From the NCBI RefSeq assembly GCF_014805625.2, contig NW_023998630.1, positions 518,411 through 582,410 on the forward strand: 64,000 nt of DNA, in the 5' to 3' direction. A program made the position numbers and the translations under genes. Shown piece by piece: positions 12,601-23,850 of the stretch. Under the pieces are notes generated by a model. The model saw only the letters and a list, made by a program, of their open reading frames with translations, was not told where the DNA came from and did no database searches. Position 1 is the first letter of the stretch, and each line of letters opens with the position of its first letter. The DNA comes from Glossina fuscipes. Lineage: Eukaryota; Arthropoda; Insecta; Diptera; Glossinidae.

Positions 12601-13190
12601 AAGAGCATTTTCGTAACGAATTTCGACGTAGAAATTTTGCGCAGGTCGCGCTAAATCTTAAAGTGCCATTTGTTAAAGTGTATAGACGGTTCTAAAGGAA
12701 ACAGAAAACGAGCGAGGCTTGAAGGGAAATATTTTGAGAGATCAGAGGACCAGCCAAGAAGCGAATTCGTGAAGATCGGTGAAAGTATGAAATCGTAGCG
12801 GCCAGTTAAATAAAAGGACAGAATAACGGATATACTGGCCAGTTGTGAAACGTATCGTCGAATGATCACACTTGACGCGAAAGTTTGTGCGAAGTATGAC
12901 TCATTGACTAATGAAGAGGCACTTTGCCCAATACTTGGAACGATTAAATTTAAAGTATGCTATCGGTCTTTTGGAGCGAAGAAAGATAGTTCGACGGAAG
13001 AGAAAGTTAATGGATGCGTAGACCTGCTGTGAGGTAATCGGAAGAGCGATCTGAGGAGAGCGCCAAGTTTCACAAGTCCGATTAAAGAACGAGAGCTAAA
13101 CGTGCGGCTAAGTTGATTAAACCTATATCGTTACTTCTGTTGCGCAACCTCGAGGATTGATGAAATACAAAAGAAAAAATAACCAGTCGC
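12601..13190 (+). other. Purine-rich, possibly once-coding segment
   Basis: This stretch is richer in G and A than anything around it. One forward frame (phase of 12679) is open from about 12655 to 12795, 12814 to 13029 and 13033 to 13113, with single stops between. That is rare in this AT-rich background, where stops usually come every dozen or so codons. The encoded residues are charged (many K, R, E, D) with no domain I recognise. The first bases share 15 nt (AATTTCGACGTAGAA, 12619-12633) with the Gypsy pol region at 54649-54663, perhaps by chance. It could be a decayed gag-like frame, a host exon fossil, or a regulatory leader. I cannot name a function. Confidence 0.35.
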
Positions 13191-16100
13191 GATATGGATT
13201 TTACGGAGATACTTAAGATAAAGAAAAATTAAGTTGAAGAAGTCAAAATATATTAACTTTAATTTTCACATAATTTATCTTATTTATTTCAATTATACAC
13301 CTACCTTTGCATGCTGTTTTCGTACACCAGTCCCGTTTCTGACTCTCCCACTAAGACCGATTCGCCACGAATACCAATTGTGGCCGCGTATGCATTACAA
13401 CGTAATAAAAAAAAAAACCGAAAACGTGTGAAATGAAATGAAATAAACAAAAAAAATCTCGAAATTTTTACCACTTTGCAACAAACACATACAGGCATAC
13501 CTTCGCATAGAAACAGAAAGAAAATCGTAAAACACGAAAGGAAGCACACAAAAAATTAAAAATCACGTGGCATTTTATTCTTCAGAGATTTTTAAGTATA
13601 ATAATGTTGATGATGACATTGGTGTTTGGTTGGTTAGTGTCGCTAGTGTCGTTGGAGTCGTTGATGTTTTTCTCGCCTATTTTCATTACTAGCTGTAGAA
13701 TTTTATTGTATATGTGGTCTAAAATTTTTTTATTTTGTCGATGTTATCTCCTTTTGGAGAGGAAAAAGATCATAATTTAAAATAAATTGTCACACGAGCG
13801 AGTAGAGTTGCGTTGAGGAAAGTCCACGTGCAGTAGGTATGAGTTTTTTTTCTAAGCCTAGCATCGGAAAGAACATTAAGTTTGATTTTTCGTATGTAAC
13901 ATTAAGGCAAACGTGTTAACAGCCACTTAAGTCGTATTGAAGAAGGAAACCGATAGTCTTAGCTTGTCTTCCTTTACTCTAAGGGTTTATCTTATTGGGG
14001 TGATTAAATCATAAATTTAATATTAAAATATTTGAATTAAAATATATCAAAAATTAAAAAAAAATTCGTGAACAATATAGAAAAACTATGTGTTCGCCTC
14101 TTAAACCTAATTTATACTTCGTCCCACAAAAAACATGCAGAACCAAAACAAGATGTATTTCTCCATTGTTGATATTGATGATGAGATAGATATTCACTTG
14201 CAGTCGTATATAACTTCACTTCTGTTTCTCTCTCCGTCGCTTGCACTAATTTATATGTAAAGTAGTATTTACGGTTTGTTGAAAACATTTCCTGACCTCC
14301 AAGGTGAGCGAACTGAGGTGCTAATGAAATTATGTTTCTCTATTTCATTTTTTTCTCATTTTATTTTTTGGTGTTTTTTATTATAGCCTCTAAAAAGTAT
14401 GAGTTTATGAGTGGAAGCAAAAATTTCTTGCAAATATTTTTAAATGCTTGTCACGTATTATACAAACGCGGAGATTTATCTTTTAAGTTTCTTTTTTGTC
14501 ACCTTTTATTAAATTAAAATACTTACTGTTCGTCACACGTAAAATTCTATTATAGATCCGAGCTAATTAATTATAGCACAATATTTAATAAAGTACTTAG
14601 GTATAGTGTGTCTCAAAAATGGCGAAAGAAGTAATTTTGATAGAACACAGATTTATAATTAAAAATTGTAAATTTTTAGTGACGAAATAGCATTTCGGGG
14701 AAACGGCCTGCAAGACTTTGCCAACACGTACTATCTATTTTATAGATAAAATTTTTCATGATTGATATTTCGTTTTGCATAAATTCACTGAATTACCTCG
14801 ACACATTATTAAATGTCACCGTTCGCGGCATTCGCGGACATGGGCTTCACGAAGATGCAAATTTTTCGTGAGCGTAGTCTGAGGAAAATATACAGGCTTG
14901 TCATGATAGACTTTTGCTGGCCTTGAAAGATAATACAAAGGCTCAAATTGTCTGTACGTGTTTAAGAACTTATATGAATTATATGCAACTATGATGTCAT
15001 CAAACATATATCTATAGAATGCTTCAAATAACCATTGAAGGCTAGAACACTTCTCACATAATCTTTGTACGCAACGAATTTTCATCTTGAAGGCCACAAA
15101 TAAATAACATTACGCGGGTATGGGACAACAGCTATCAAACTGAAAACAAGTCATTCACATTCCCGGAAGTTTGATGTCGTTTTGCAAAATGTGAACTCAT
15201 TATAACAGTTGCATTAAAAGAACAGAGAACTTGGTTGAAGACACTAACAAGTAAATAAAATTTGAAGACTTAGATTCAAATTTTTTGTTAAAAAAATTGT
15301 TGTTTAATTGGCTCCGACCACAATTGTCTTTCAGAAAAACGACTGTTTTGTTTTGTTCCCTTTATTTTGTGCTGCCGTTTCTGTTTGTTACTCCCGTTTC
15401 TAAAGCAATCGATGATAAAAGGGGCGCTTGATTGAAATTTTAACATGCATCTCACTTAAATCTTCTTAACATTAGTGAAATTTCTGCGAAAATATTTGTG
15501 CCTGTGTGTGTTTGCGTGTTCTTATGTGTGTGTGCGGATGTGTGAATGAACTTTCTAATTCTTTATACAATATATGGACGGGATATATAGTATAAAGCAT
15601 ATAAGCAACAAATGTATAGTTTATTCTAAGCTAGATGAATACATGTTCTCATATCATTCATAGATATTTGATACAGAGTCTGTGCGTTAGTTTCTATGCA
15701 ATGCATGCATTAAGTGGACTTTACTTGCTCTGAAAAGAGTATTGCAAAAATAACTTGAGAGGAAATAAAACAAAACATGTATATAAAGGGCTAGAGCCCC
15801 TGCACCTAATGTTAGGAATAAAAGAGAATATAACCGATTAAAGAAAAAATAAGAAAAAAAAAAAGATACAAAATGAAAAAGCAGCAGTTTATATGCTTTC
15901 CATATTGTACGTATACGTTCTATGTAGGAGTGTCTATGTGCGCATGCTGTGTAAAAAATTTTCTTTTCTTTTGAAACAATTTTTTAAAGTGTGTTGCAAT
16001 AGAAACATTTCAGCATATAACTACATATGCTTGCAACCCCTTTCCCTCTCCTCTTTATTTCACATTGAAAGTGAACTACTTGCACTGCTACTGCACCATT

Positions 16101-17042
16101 GTGTAAGTAGGTGTATGTATGTTTGTGTTTTGCTACGTTTGAAACACTGAAACTATATTGAAATGATGATGAACAAGAGAGATGATTTGAACATGTATGG
16201 TATACTTCTACGTACTCTATCTTGAATTTGGGGAAATTAATTTATTGTACTTCTTGTATCATTGGGGAACGCAATTGAATATACTGTAAACTTTAATCCA
16301 TAACGAACATTGTCCACTCTACAATATCCGTTTGGCGGCCTAATCCCATCAATGCCCGCCAGAAACGTCCAAAAAGTTGATCTTCAAGCGCAAATATTTA
16401 AAAAATACAAACCTTTACATTAAAAAAAAAAAAAAATAAATAAAGTGAATTGGCTTAGAAACTTGGCTATCATACGACAGACGCATTTTCTTTCTAAGAT
16501 TATTTGAAATTTTTTCCGTAAATGTATGGCCGCAGAGTAGGGGATGTATGTCTGATTGACCTATCGAACGATTCATAGTCGGCGGCGATCGTAGTTAAAG
16601 TATGGCCTAATACAATGGGAACTGAAACTGTGTGTACCCATTTGATAGTCATGCTTCTTATCTACAATACTGGATATTTTTAAATCTGAGGAGTTCCTTC
16701 GTCTTATGGTTTGTAATGTAACTTCGGCTAATTTTTTAATAAGACAGAAAGTTTTTTGTACGAAAAAATGCTGCCAGTCACTAGTCAATTTTTTTCCCAA
16801 CTTTTGGCAAAATAAAAATTACGTATAGGAAGACAATTGAATTCTTGAGCCAAAAACGAAACCAGGTATATTTTGCGCATCATCATAAGAATGCTCAGAA
16901 AAATGATCATAAGTCATCAATTCAAAACATTGTTAATCAGAAGAAGTATATATTCGGTAAACGCAATGAGGAGATTAGCATATTCCAGTTCAGAGCTGTT
17001 AAAGTCTCTGGGTCAAACTATGCCTATAAATATCACGGTCAA
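13191..17042. other. Non-coding DNA, nothing recognised
   Basis: AT-rich with TG-rich tracts near 15.5 kb. A minus-strand frame at 14816-15097 (93 codons) has normal-looking composition but no family motif. Confidence 0.5.
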
Positions 17043-17060
17043 AGTCACGATATCGTGACT
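17043..17060. repeat. Perfect 18-bp palindrome
   Basis: AGTCACGATATCGTGACT equals its own reverse complement. It could bind a dimeric factor or be chance. There is no other regulatory context. Confidence 0.8.
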
Positions 17061-20000
17061 ATTGACATGTTGGTGCCTTTGACTCGTAATATAGTATAGT
17101 ATACTGATCCCATCCCGCATTACGACACAATGAATCCTATAGTAATGCTTACGGTCCCTCTTCCAAAGCGGAGAGAACTTGCTCAACGTTCTCAGATAGT
17201 AGTGTAGTTATGAAGTACTAAAATATTCGGTCCAAATTGAAAAAAAAGCTTTCTGTAATAACAGTTAGAACAATAAAATAAGAATGGTTATAGCGGGACT
17301 GTCCAATCTGACGACATTATTAATGTTTATACATGCGTTTAAATTTATTTGTAAATATTTCATAAATAAGATTGATAGTTGAGAGTCTGCACACTAGCCT
17401 GCCACATTGAAGGTCGAACCGCTTTGAAAACATTTGGAACTAACAAAACCAAAGCCACATTTATTTCGCACTGCGTTCAGAAGTAATTATTGCTAACCTG
17501 CTGAACATAATATGTGCATATTTTGTCGTTAAGTTTGGAAATTAGAGAAGGAAATTGGAAAGGAGAGATTTGCACTTCGATAAGTCTTTGAAAGACGACA
17601 AGACAAAAAGTCAAACTAAAGATTAGTTGAAAAGTATGCGCATAAAGTATTGCAAACGTTTAAAGGATTAAAATTTGTCGTAAGATCTAAAAAAAAATTT
17701 AAACAATGAATATTGAAATCTGTTCTTGTTTGGCGGGCCTTACAGGATTGTAATTTTCGCAAACCTTGCTGGGGCAGTTGTCTGTAGTAACACTGAAACA
17801 TGAAAGTTTACATATGTTTTGCAATATGCTATATATGTACACTAAAATCCTGAATGCATATGGTCTTACTCTTTACTTACTTATCTATATCTACATGCAT
17901 AAGATGTACAATTTTAAGGATAGACCATCGTTACTTTACTCGATACTCGTATGTTTGTTATACGTTGATCTTCTGCGTATGGTATGTGTTTAGCTTCATT
18001 TTGTTTTACATTTGGTTTGTGCTCAGGCTGTTGTTATTGCTTTTCTATTATGTTTCGTTTTTGTAGGGATTTAGTGGTAACTTTTACTTGATATTATTAT
18101 ATATATATATACAAAAAAAAAAAAGATAAATTATAGAACAAGCATTTATTGTAACTGTTAACCTCAACATATTCTTAGATGTAGACAAAGCAAGTGAATG
18201 AATAAAAGAAGAGCAAATGTCCAGCTTTAATCCAAACTGATGTTTGTAACAAACTATTATAAACATTGGTGCGTAAGCTTGCATGCATTTTATTTTCATA
18301 GCTTAGTACATCTTAGAGATGGTCACGAAAGACGTGAATACTGTACACAACTTTTAATTCACTCTTTAATTTTAAAATTTACGTAAGTAATAAACTTGTT
18401 TTTTGTGTTCGTACGAAAAACTCATTTTAGAAAATGATTGCATTTTTTCTCGAAACTTCAAGGTACTTAGCGGTTTTCTGTAAGGACGCCGTCATTACTG
18501 AAATTGGCACCTATCAAAGAGTTTCGATACGCAGTGCTAAGCCACCGCCAGATAGGGAAAGCGACCTTTCACAGAAGCTTCCAAAATTTCCAATTTCTTA
18601 TCCAAAATATATCCCTCTCAGAATGGAATGAACTTGCGATCGTTACTTTTTGATAATTCCGTGTAATGTCTTTTAATTGTTCAGAGCGAGCGCTTTAGTT
18701 TACCATTTGGTTACTCAAAATTACCTTCAAATAAACCCAGGAAAAAGTATATTTCAACTTCCGATTTGTTGGATTGTTATGACTCGACTATATTCAACTC
18801 ATATGATCTATTTTTCATTGTTTTGAGTGTTTGTCATCGTTCATTTATAAAATCATTGACATTCACCATTCAGCTGGTTAACACAAAGAGCCATGGCACT
18901 CGCCTGGTTTACAATATCGTATGAGTAAAAATAAGGGAATCGATATAAAAATTTAAAAAGGCAACGCAAGATTTGAGAAGCAAACAAATAATATGTATAC
19001 ATATATATGAAAAATGAAGACAAGAAAATGAGTAGGATAATAATAGGAAATGAACAAATAAATACTTTTGTTGAACTTTTATTGCTCGGACACTTCGGAA
19101 AGTCCGTCTCGCATATATTAAGTCGAGTTGATTTGGTAAGCGAAAAATAAAATAATTCGTCTTCTTCCAATGTGCGCATTATGAGCCATACCTGACTTTC
19201 AATTAATTCTGCTAACAGTTTTGATAAAAAATACCGTTCTGTTAATCTTTATATCCCCATCGTTAAACTTTATGAGACCATAGCAACCATCGTTCAGAGA
19301 TGGGGTGTAGTTCCGTCAATTCATTCGAATAAATTTATAACGATTAAAAGGACAGTTGGTTGTGTTGAATTTACTTTAAGGCTTTCGGGAAGTTCGCAGC
19401 ATTCTGTGATAGCAACCTTACAGCAAGAGGAATTAATGGAAAGTATAAAAAGTTATTGGTAGTGTTCACATGCTTGCTAAGAGTGAAAAAAAAACCAGCG
19501 TAGATTGCCGAGTGGCCTTAAATGAAAGTTCCGGTAATGGCTGAGCAATTTCGTGACTGTAGTTCTGTCTTGTGAAACTGATATTTTGCGTTTCTGGGAC
19601 TCTAAACTGTATGCTTGAAATAGCTGCAGTTCCAAACTCGGATAATTTAGCAGCCATGCGAGGAGGTCTGTCCGCTTATAATGTCCACGAAGGCAAAGGT
19701 TGTTGCCACATTCTAAACAATGGGAAAGGCAGGCAGGAAGAATCCTTCCTTTTCAAGCCGACGGATGATCAGACACAATCATCTAGCATATTTACATTCG
19801 CCTGCCTCCGCAGTATTATAAGAAGTGTAAGAGGATAGGAGTATTAATAGTATTATATATAATGTAGTTATACGATTATGTGCAAATGTATTAGGGATAG
19901 TAACAACATCTTCAAACACAAAATTTTTTCGCACCGTTGGAGAGATGAAAATCAAATTTGGCAAGATTTGTGAGTTTCGAGAACGCGTTCACGTCTGATA

Positions 20001-22920
20001 GTGTAGCTTTTTCAGTGATGTCTTGATGAGTCATCTCAATGGTTCGTTATGTTCATACTTATTGCTTTCAATGTATTGAACTTTAGTACCCATGTCACCA
20101 TATCATTGCGTTTATAACCCCAGCTACCCACTAAACCAAGAGGAGAAAAAAGTTATTTTCGGTAACTAATGATTTGGAGCCCAAAACATTCTTTTTTTTC
20201 ATTTCTTTGGTTGATTTGCTACATAATATAATTGCAAGTGCTTCAAAAAACTAACAAACAAACCACGTAAATAACGAATATGTTTATTTCCTTATTTATT
20301 CATTCATTTCCTTTCCTATTCATTTGCTTACCATATCTGTATATTTGCCTTTATCGTTAGAGATAGGCTAGGTTTGCATATATCTTTAGAGAGCAGAAGA
20401 TAAGAAAAAACTTCCATTAAAATGAAAATGGTTTCCGGAATCATAGAGTAATCTATCTTCTCTGTTAGTTTATTAGGAAAAATCTTAAAATAATTCAGTG
20501 CCATATGAATTGGAGTAAATATTTAGTGTAAACACAGCGTGAACTTTCTCTAGTTTTTATGCGAAAACCTTTTGTCAATCAATTTGCGTGCATTTGTGTA
20601 TTAGCGCCTAGAGTATATATAGTAAGTTTCTTTAAACACAAACAAAACTCCTTATACGAAAGGTTTGTCCTTTTTTCTCCTATTCTAGGTATTTGAAATA
20701 TATATTTGGAAATATGGTACTTTTACCTTTTTAAGTGCAAATATTCGTCGATCTCACTTTCTGCTTTATATCCCACGTGACTTTACAGAAATATGTAAAT
20801 TCGTACATAGTCTTTGTAATTTTGTAACTAAAATTACTCCGTATGCTCTGAAAATTCATGCGTTTTCTGCTCTTCTGCCTCTCTCTTTTTTCAAACGAAA
20901 TTAGAAGTCAGGCATGACTACATAAATTAAAAAGATGATCCACCTACGAATAAAAAGGCGTTAGCACTATAAAAAAACCAAGAAAAGGACCCGATTAATT
21001 CACTGACGTGCTCACAATTCACCTTAAGAGATTTTAACTTTCTTTATAGAGAATTCTCATACAAGCGTTGAAATTTTAAATCAATTACTTAATAGAGCAG
21101 TTGTTTCACGAATTGCACGCAGACGTGGTGCTGAAAATAAAAATCCCCCAAATCCGTTAATTTTGCTGATCTGGAGTACATCATGATCTTTTTTTTATTT
21201 GCAGCGACCAGTTAGCGAATGTGTCTGAATAAAACTTTTAGTTTTTAATTGTCAAATGGCAAGAACATTTCAAATAAGGGACGAAATATAAAACGACATT
21301 TCTTGTTGAAAGACTTTTTATTTTGAACTATTTCTAAAAGAAATATTTTTAGTAAGGTAAGGAAAGCTCTGGTTAATTTACATTCCTAACTGGAGTACGT
21401 CTATAAATAGCATTCTTCCAAATACAATAAGTTGATGTTAAATTCGAATAGATGCCTACTGTCAAATACAGGGGCTTGACCGAAACTCAAAGCCCTTTGC
21501 ATGAATTTTTCTAAAGGTTTAAAGTTGAGGTCAATCAGTTTGGAATATTGCGTAGTCCTATTATTAATATACTTTATATTAGAGCAAAGTGAGTTACACG
21601 AACGTATTGCCGCCTTACTCTTATGCGCGTAAGCAATCGGTTTACTCTCATATCTTGTTAGGCGTGCTTTATGTTTATATACTAGCATTGAAATTAGATG
21701 TAGATGAAGTTGACTGAGATATAGTCGAAGCTGAAAGTGTTTATATGGGGTTTCAGATAACCCACTTTGCACTTACAATGAGAGAAGAAAATCGAAGATG
21801 AATATTGAGGAGCTAATGGTTAGAGAAGAACTGGATGACAATGATCTGCTTAAAAGTATATACCAAATAAGAAACCGAGACAATAATGCTGTTAATGCTG
21901 ATAAGTCCAGAATTGTGTAGAAAATTGGGGCAAATAATTTTTAACAACGAACGGCCCGAATATAGAGTGAATTATTTGATCCAACATCCGCGATATTAAT
22001 AAATAAAGAAATTGGTCTGTAATAATTTATGAAAAAGCAATAGTTAATTAACGTTCGTGAATACGAATCATCGAATATCATCATATCATAATTTACAGTC
22101 GCTTGACGAAAAAGGCATTAATAGCGATAGTTCATGAGCTAAGTGTAATAAAATTGACGGTTTAATATTTTATGGTGACATTTTTTCTAAGTATACTATG
22201 AATTGAATACACAACTTCACATTTATATATTTCGCATTTCATGAATAAACTCCTATTTTTTTGGTAAATTTCGTCATATCTTCTTTTATTTGGCATTATA
22301 TTACCGAAATTTTGTTTTACGCTTCTTCTTTGCTTTACACGGGCTTGCACATAAAATTGTATACATTCATTTGTTGTGGCTTATGAAAAATCTATCTTTC
22401 ACAACATAGCTAAATCGTATAATATTGATATCTGAACATAAAATGATAAACTCTATAGCAGTTCAAAAATAGGTGGTTTATTAGTAAACAACAAGGATAA
22501 CTAAAATGAGAGAGACGTTGCAGATTAATAAGTAAACCTTTAACTTTCGTCAGTGTTATAGACGTGATGTGTATTGCGTTCATTTGAGTGACGATATTTA
22601 ATTGTGTTTTGTTCAGCATACACGGTTGCACACACGATCTTACAAATAGATATGTATGTAACTTTATACCTTAATGGTGTAATCGGAAACTTAAAATATC
22701 AGACTCTCTTCTGTTTTAATCCCTTGCTTGAATTAAACATAGGGCAATCTTCAATCTCCGGAAATTCAAATCTTTTCCTCAAATTCCCTGGACTGAAAAC
22801 CCCGTTGGCAAATTACAGCATAACGTCTTGTCTGTTCAGTTATAACTTTTCTTATAAACTAACAAATATCTTTAGAAGATGTTTACGTTGATTTAGAAGC
22901 TTTTCCAAACAAAGATACGT
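17061..22920. other. Non-coding DNA, nothing recognised
   Basis: Only unrecognised short frames: 18434-18631 (+, 65 codons), 19572-19838 (+, 88 codons) and 21401-21772 (-, 123 codons). There is a short TA tract near 18.1 kb. None shows a transposon or host-gene motif. Confidence 0.45.
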
Positions 22921-22929
22921 TACGATAGT

Positions 22930-23216
22930 TTCATTAAAATGGCGGAAGAGATATCAGGCTCGGAGCGGCTCGAAATCCTTCTGCTAAGAAATTTAAAGCT
23001 TGAGATGAAATGTTTCTTGTTGATTATGAATTTGGCCGCCGTTTTCTACGTCATTTCGCGCCAAGCAAAGTGTAAGATCACCGTTTCTTTTTCTGATAAA
23101 CGCAGCAAAACAAGTATACCCTAGCGTAAAATCTTTGCGCAGAAAGACTCGAAAGGATTTCAAAATAAAAGGGCATTTTTATGGACTTGGGACTGCACCC
23201 AATTAAAAAAATATAT
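22930..23216 (-). pseudogene. Possible continuation of the irritans-type mariner
   Basis: On the minus strand, GAVPSP (near 23180-23200) and, in another frame, GILVLLRLSEKETVI (near 23060-23110) resemble the GEPSPKR and GILFIDYLEKG blocks that follow TMDETW in this group. The match is weak, and the HQDN and SPDLAPSD blocks cannot be found. The plus-strand open frame here (22939-23124) is probably a shadow. Confidence 0.3.
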
Positions 23217-23605
23217 TGTTACGAAATTCGCTTTTCTCGGATACGGTTCGTATCACTGGATCGTGGATATTCTTTTTAAAAGAAACAAAGTTGCGCGTTT
23301 TCACTACAAGACTCTTTTATTTACAATCAATTCGTTTAAGGGTTGAACTATTTACATTTTACTTTGGAAATACTCTCGACTTCTCAACCCTAATATTCTT
23401 TTTTGACTCAAATGTTGCACAAATGACTGTCGACTGACTCTGCAAATATTCTGTTTATATAAATTTTTACCAGCATATTACTATTGCCTAAGTTCAAGGC
23501 TTCATTTTTAATCCGTTGACCTGCTTTTCCGCTAATCGTTTTTCTCGGCCGGCAGCCGCATGACGTGCCGTGACTTTGCATCTCTTGGGAATTATTATTT
23601 GGGAA
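23217..23605 (-). mobile_element. Solo Gypsy-family LTR, copy A (3'-flank truncated)
   Basis: Read on the plus strand it starts TGTTACGAAATTCGCTTTTC, the reverse complement of the LTR end at 55362, and continues with GTATCACTGGATCGTGG and the conserved CGGCCGGCAGCCGCATG block near 23545-23565. It is preceded by ATAT (23213-23216), the same 4 bp that abuts the other copies. The part matching the LTR's own first bases is missing. Similarity fades near 23600, where mariner sequence begins, so no paired target duplication is visible. There are no internal retroviral genes: either recombination between LTRs left a solo LTR, or the copy was truncated. Confidence 0.8.
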
Positions 23606-23850
23606 AATCAGTGATGAATCCATGTTTCACCCATCGTCATATATGACATGAAAATGTCGCTTTTATTCGCCCTAAGCAGCTCCCAACAGTGGTTTGAAGC
23701 ATCCACGCTCTGATGTTTTTAATCAAAAGTAAGCAAACGAGGCATTTATTTCAAAGAGAGCTTTCTAATGGAGAAATGTTTTCGCAAAATTGTGCATGCC
23801 TTTTTATAGCTTTAGTATGTTACGTATTCCATGAAATTTCACCTTTTGAT
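23606..23850 (-). pseudogene. irritans-type mariner transposase relic
   Basis: The reverse strand reads RKLSLK, stop, MPRLLTFD, stop, KHQSVDASNHCWELLRANKS and then MTMGETWIHH. This matches Himar/irritans-group transposases (usual forms MRKLSAKWVPRLLT and TMDETWIHH). The aspartate of TMDETW, the first catalytic acid of the DD34D triad, is glycine here, so the enzyme would be dead even without the two stops. The frame runs into the solo LTR at about 23605. Weak traces that could be the next part (GAVPSP and GILVLLRLSEK) appear on the same strand beyond the LTR, at about 22950-23200. This suggests the LTR landed inside the mariner. Confidence 0.72.

Noticed and set aside
13813..13825. TTGAGGAAAGTCC resembling the start of a bacterial-type RNase P RNA
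   Set aside because: Only this short block matches. No later conserved region or fold is visible, and a bacterial-type RNase P is not expected in a fly nucleus.
19500..19570. GCCGAGTGGCC phrase resembling a tRNA-Leu/Ser A box
   Set aside because: No B box at the right distance and no cloverleaf.
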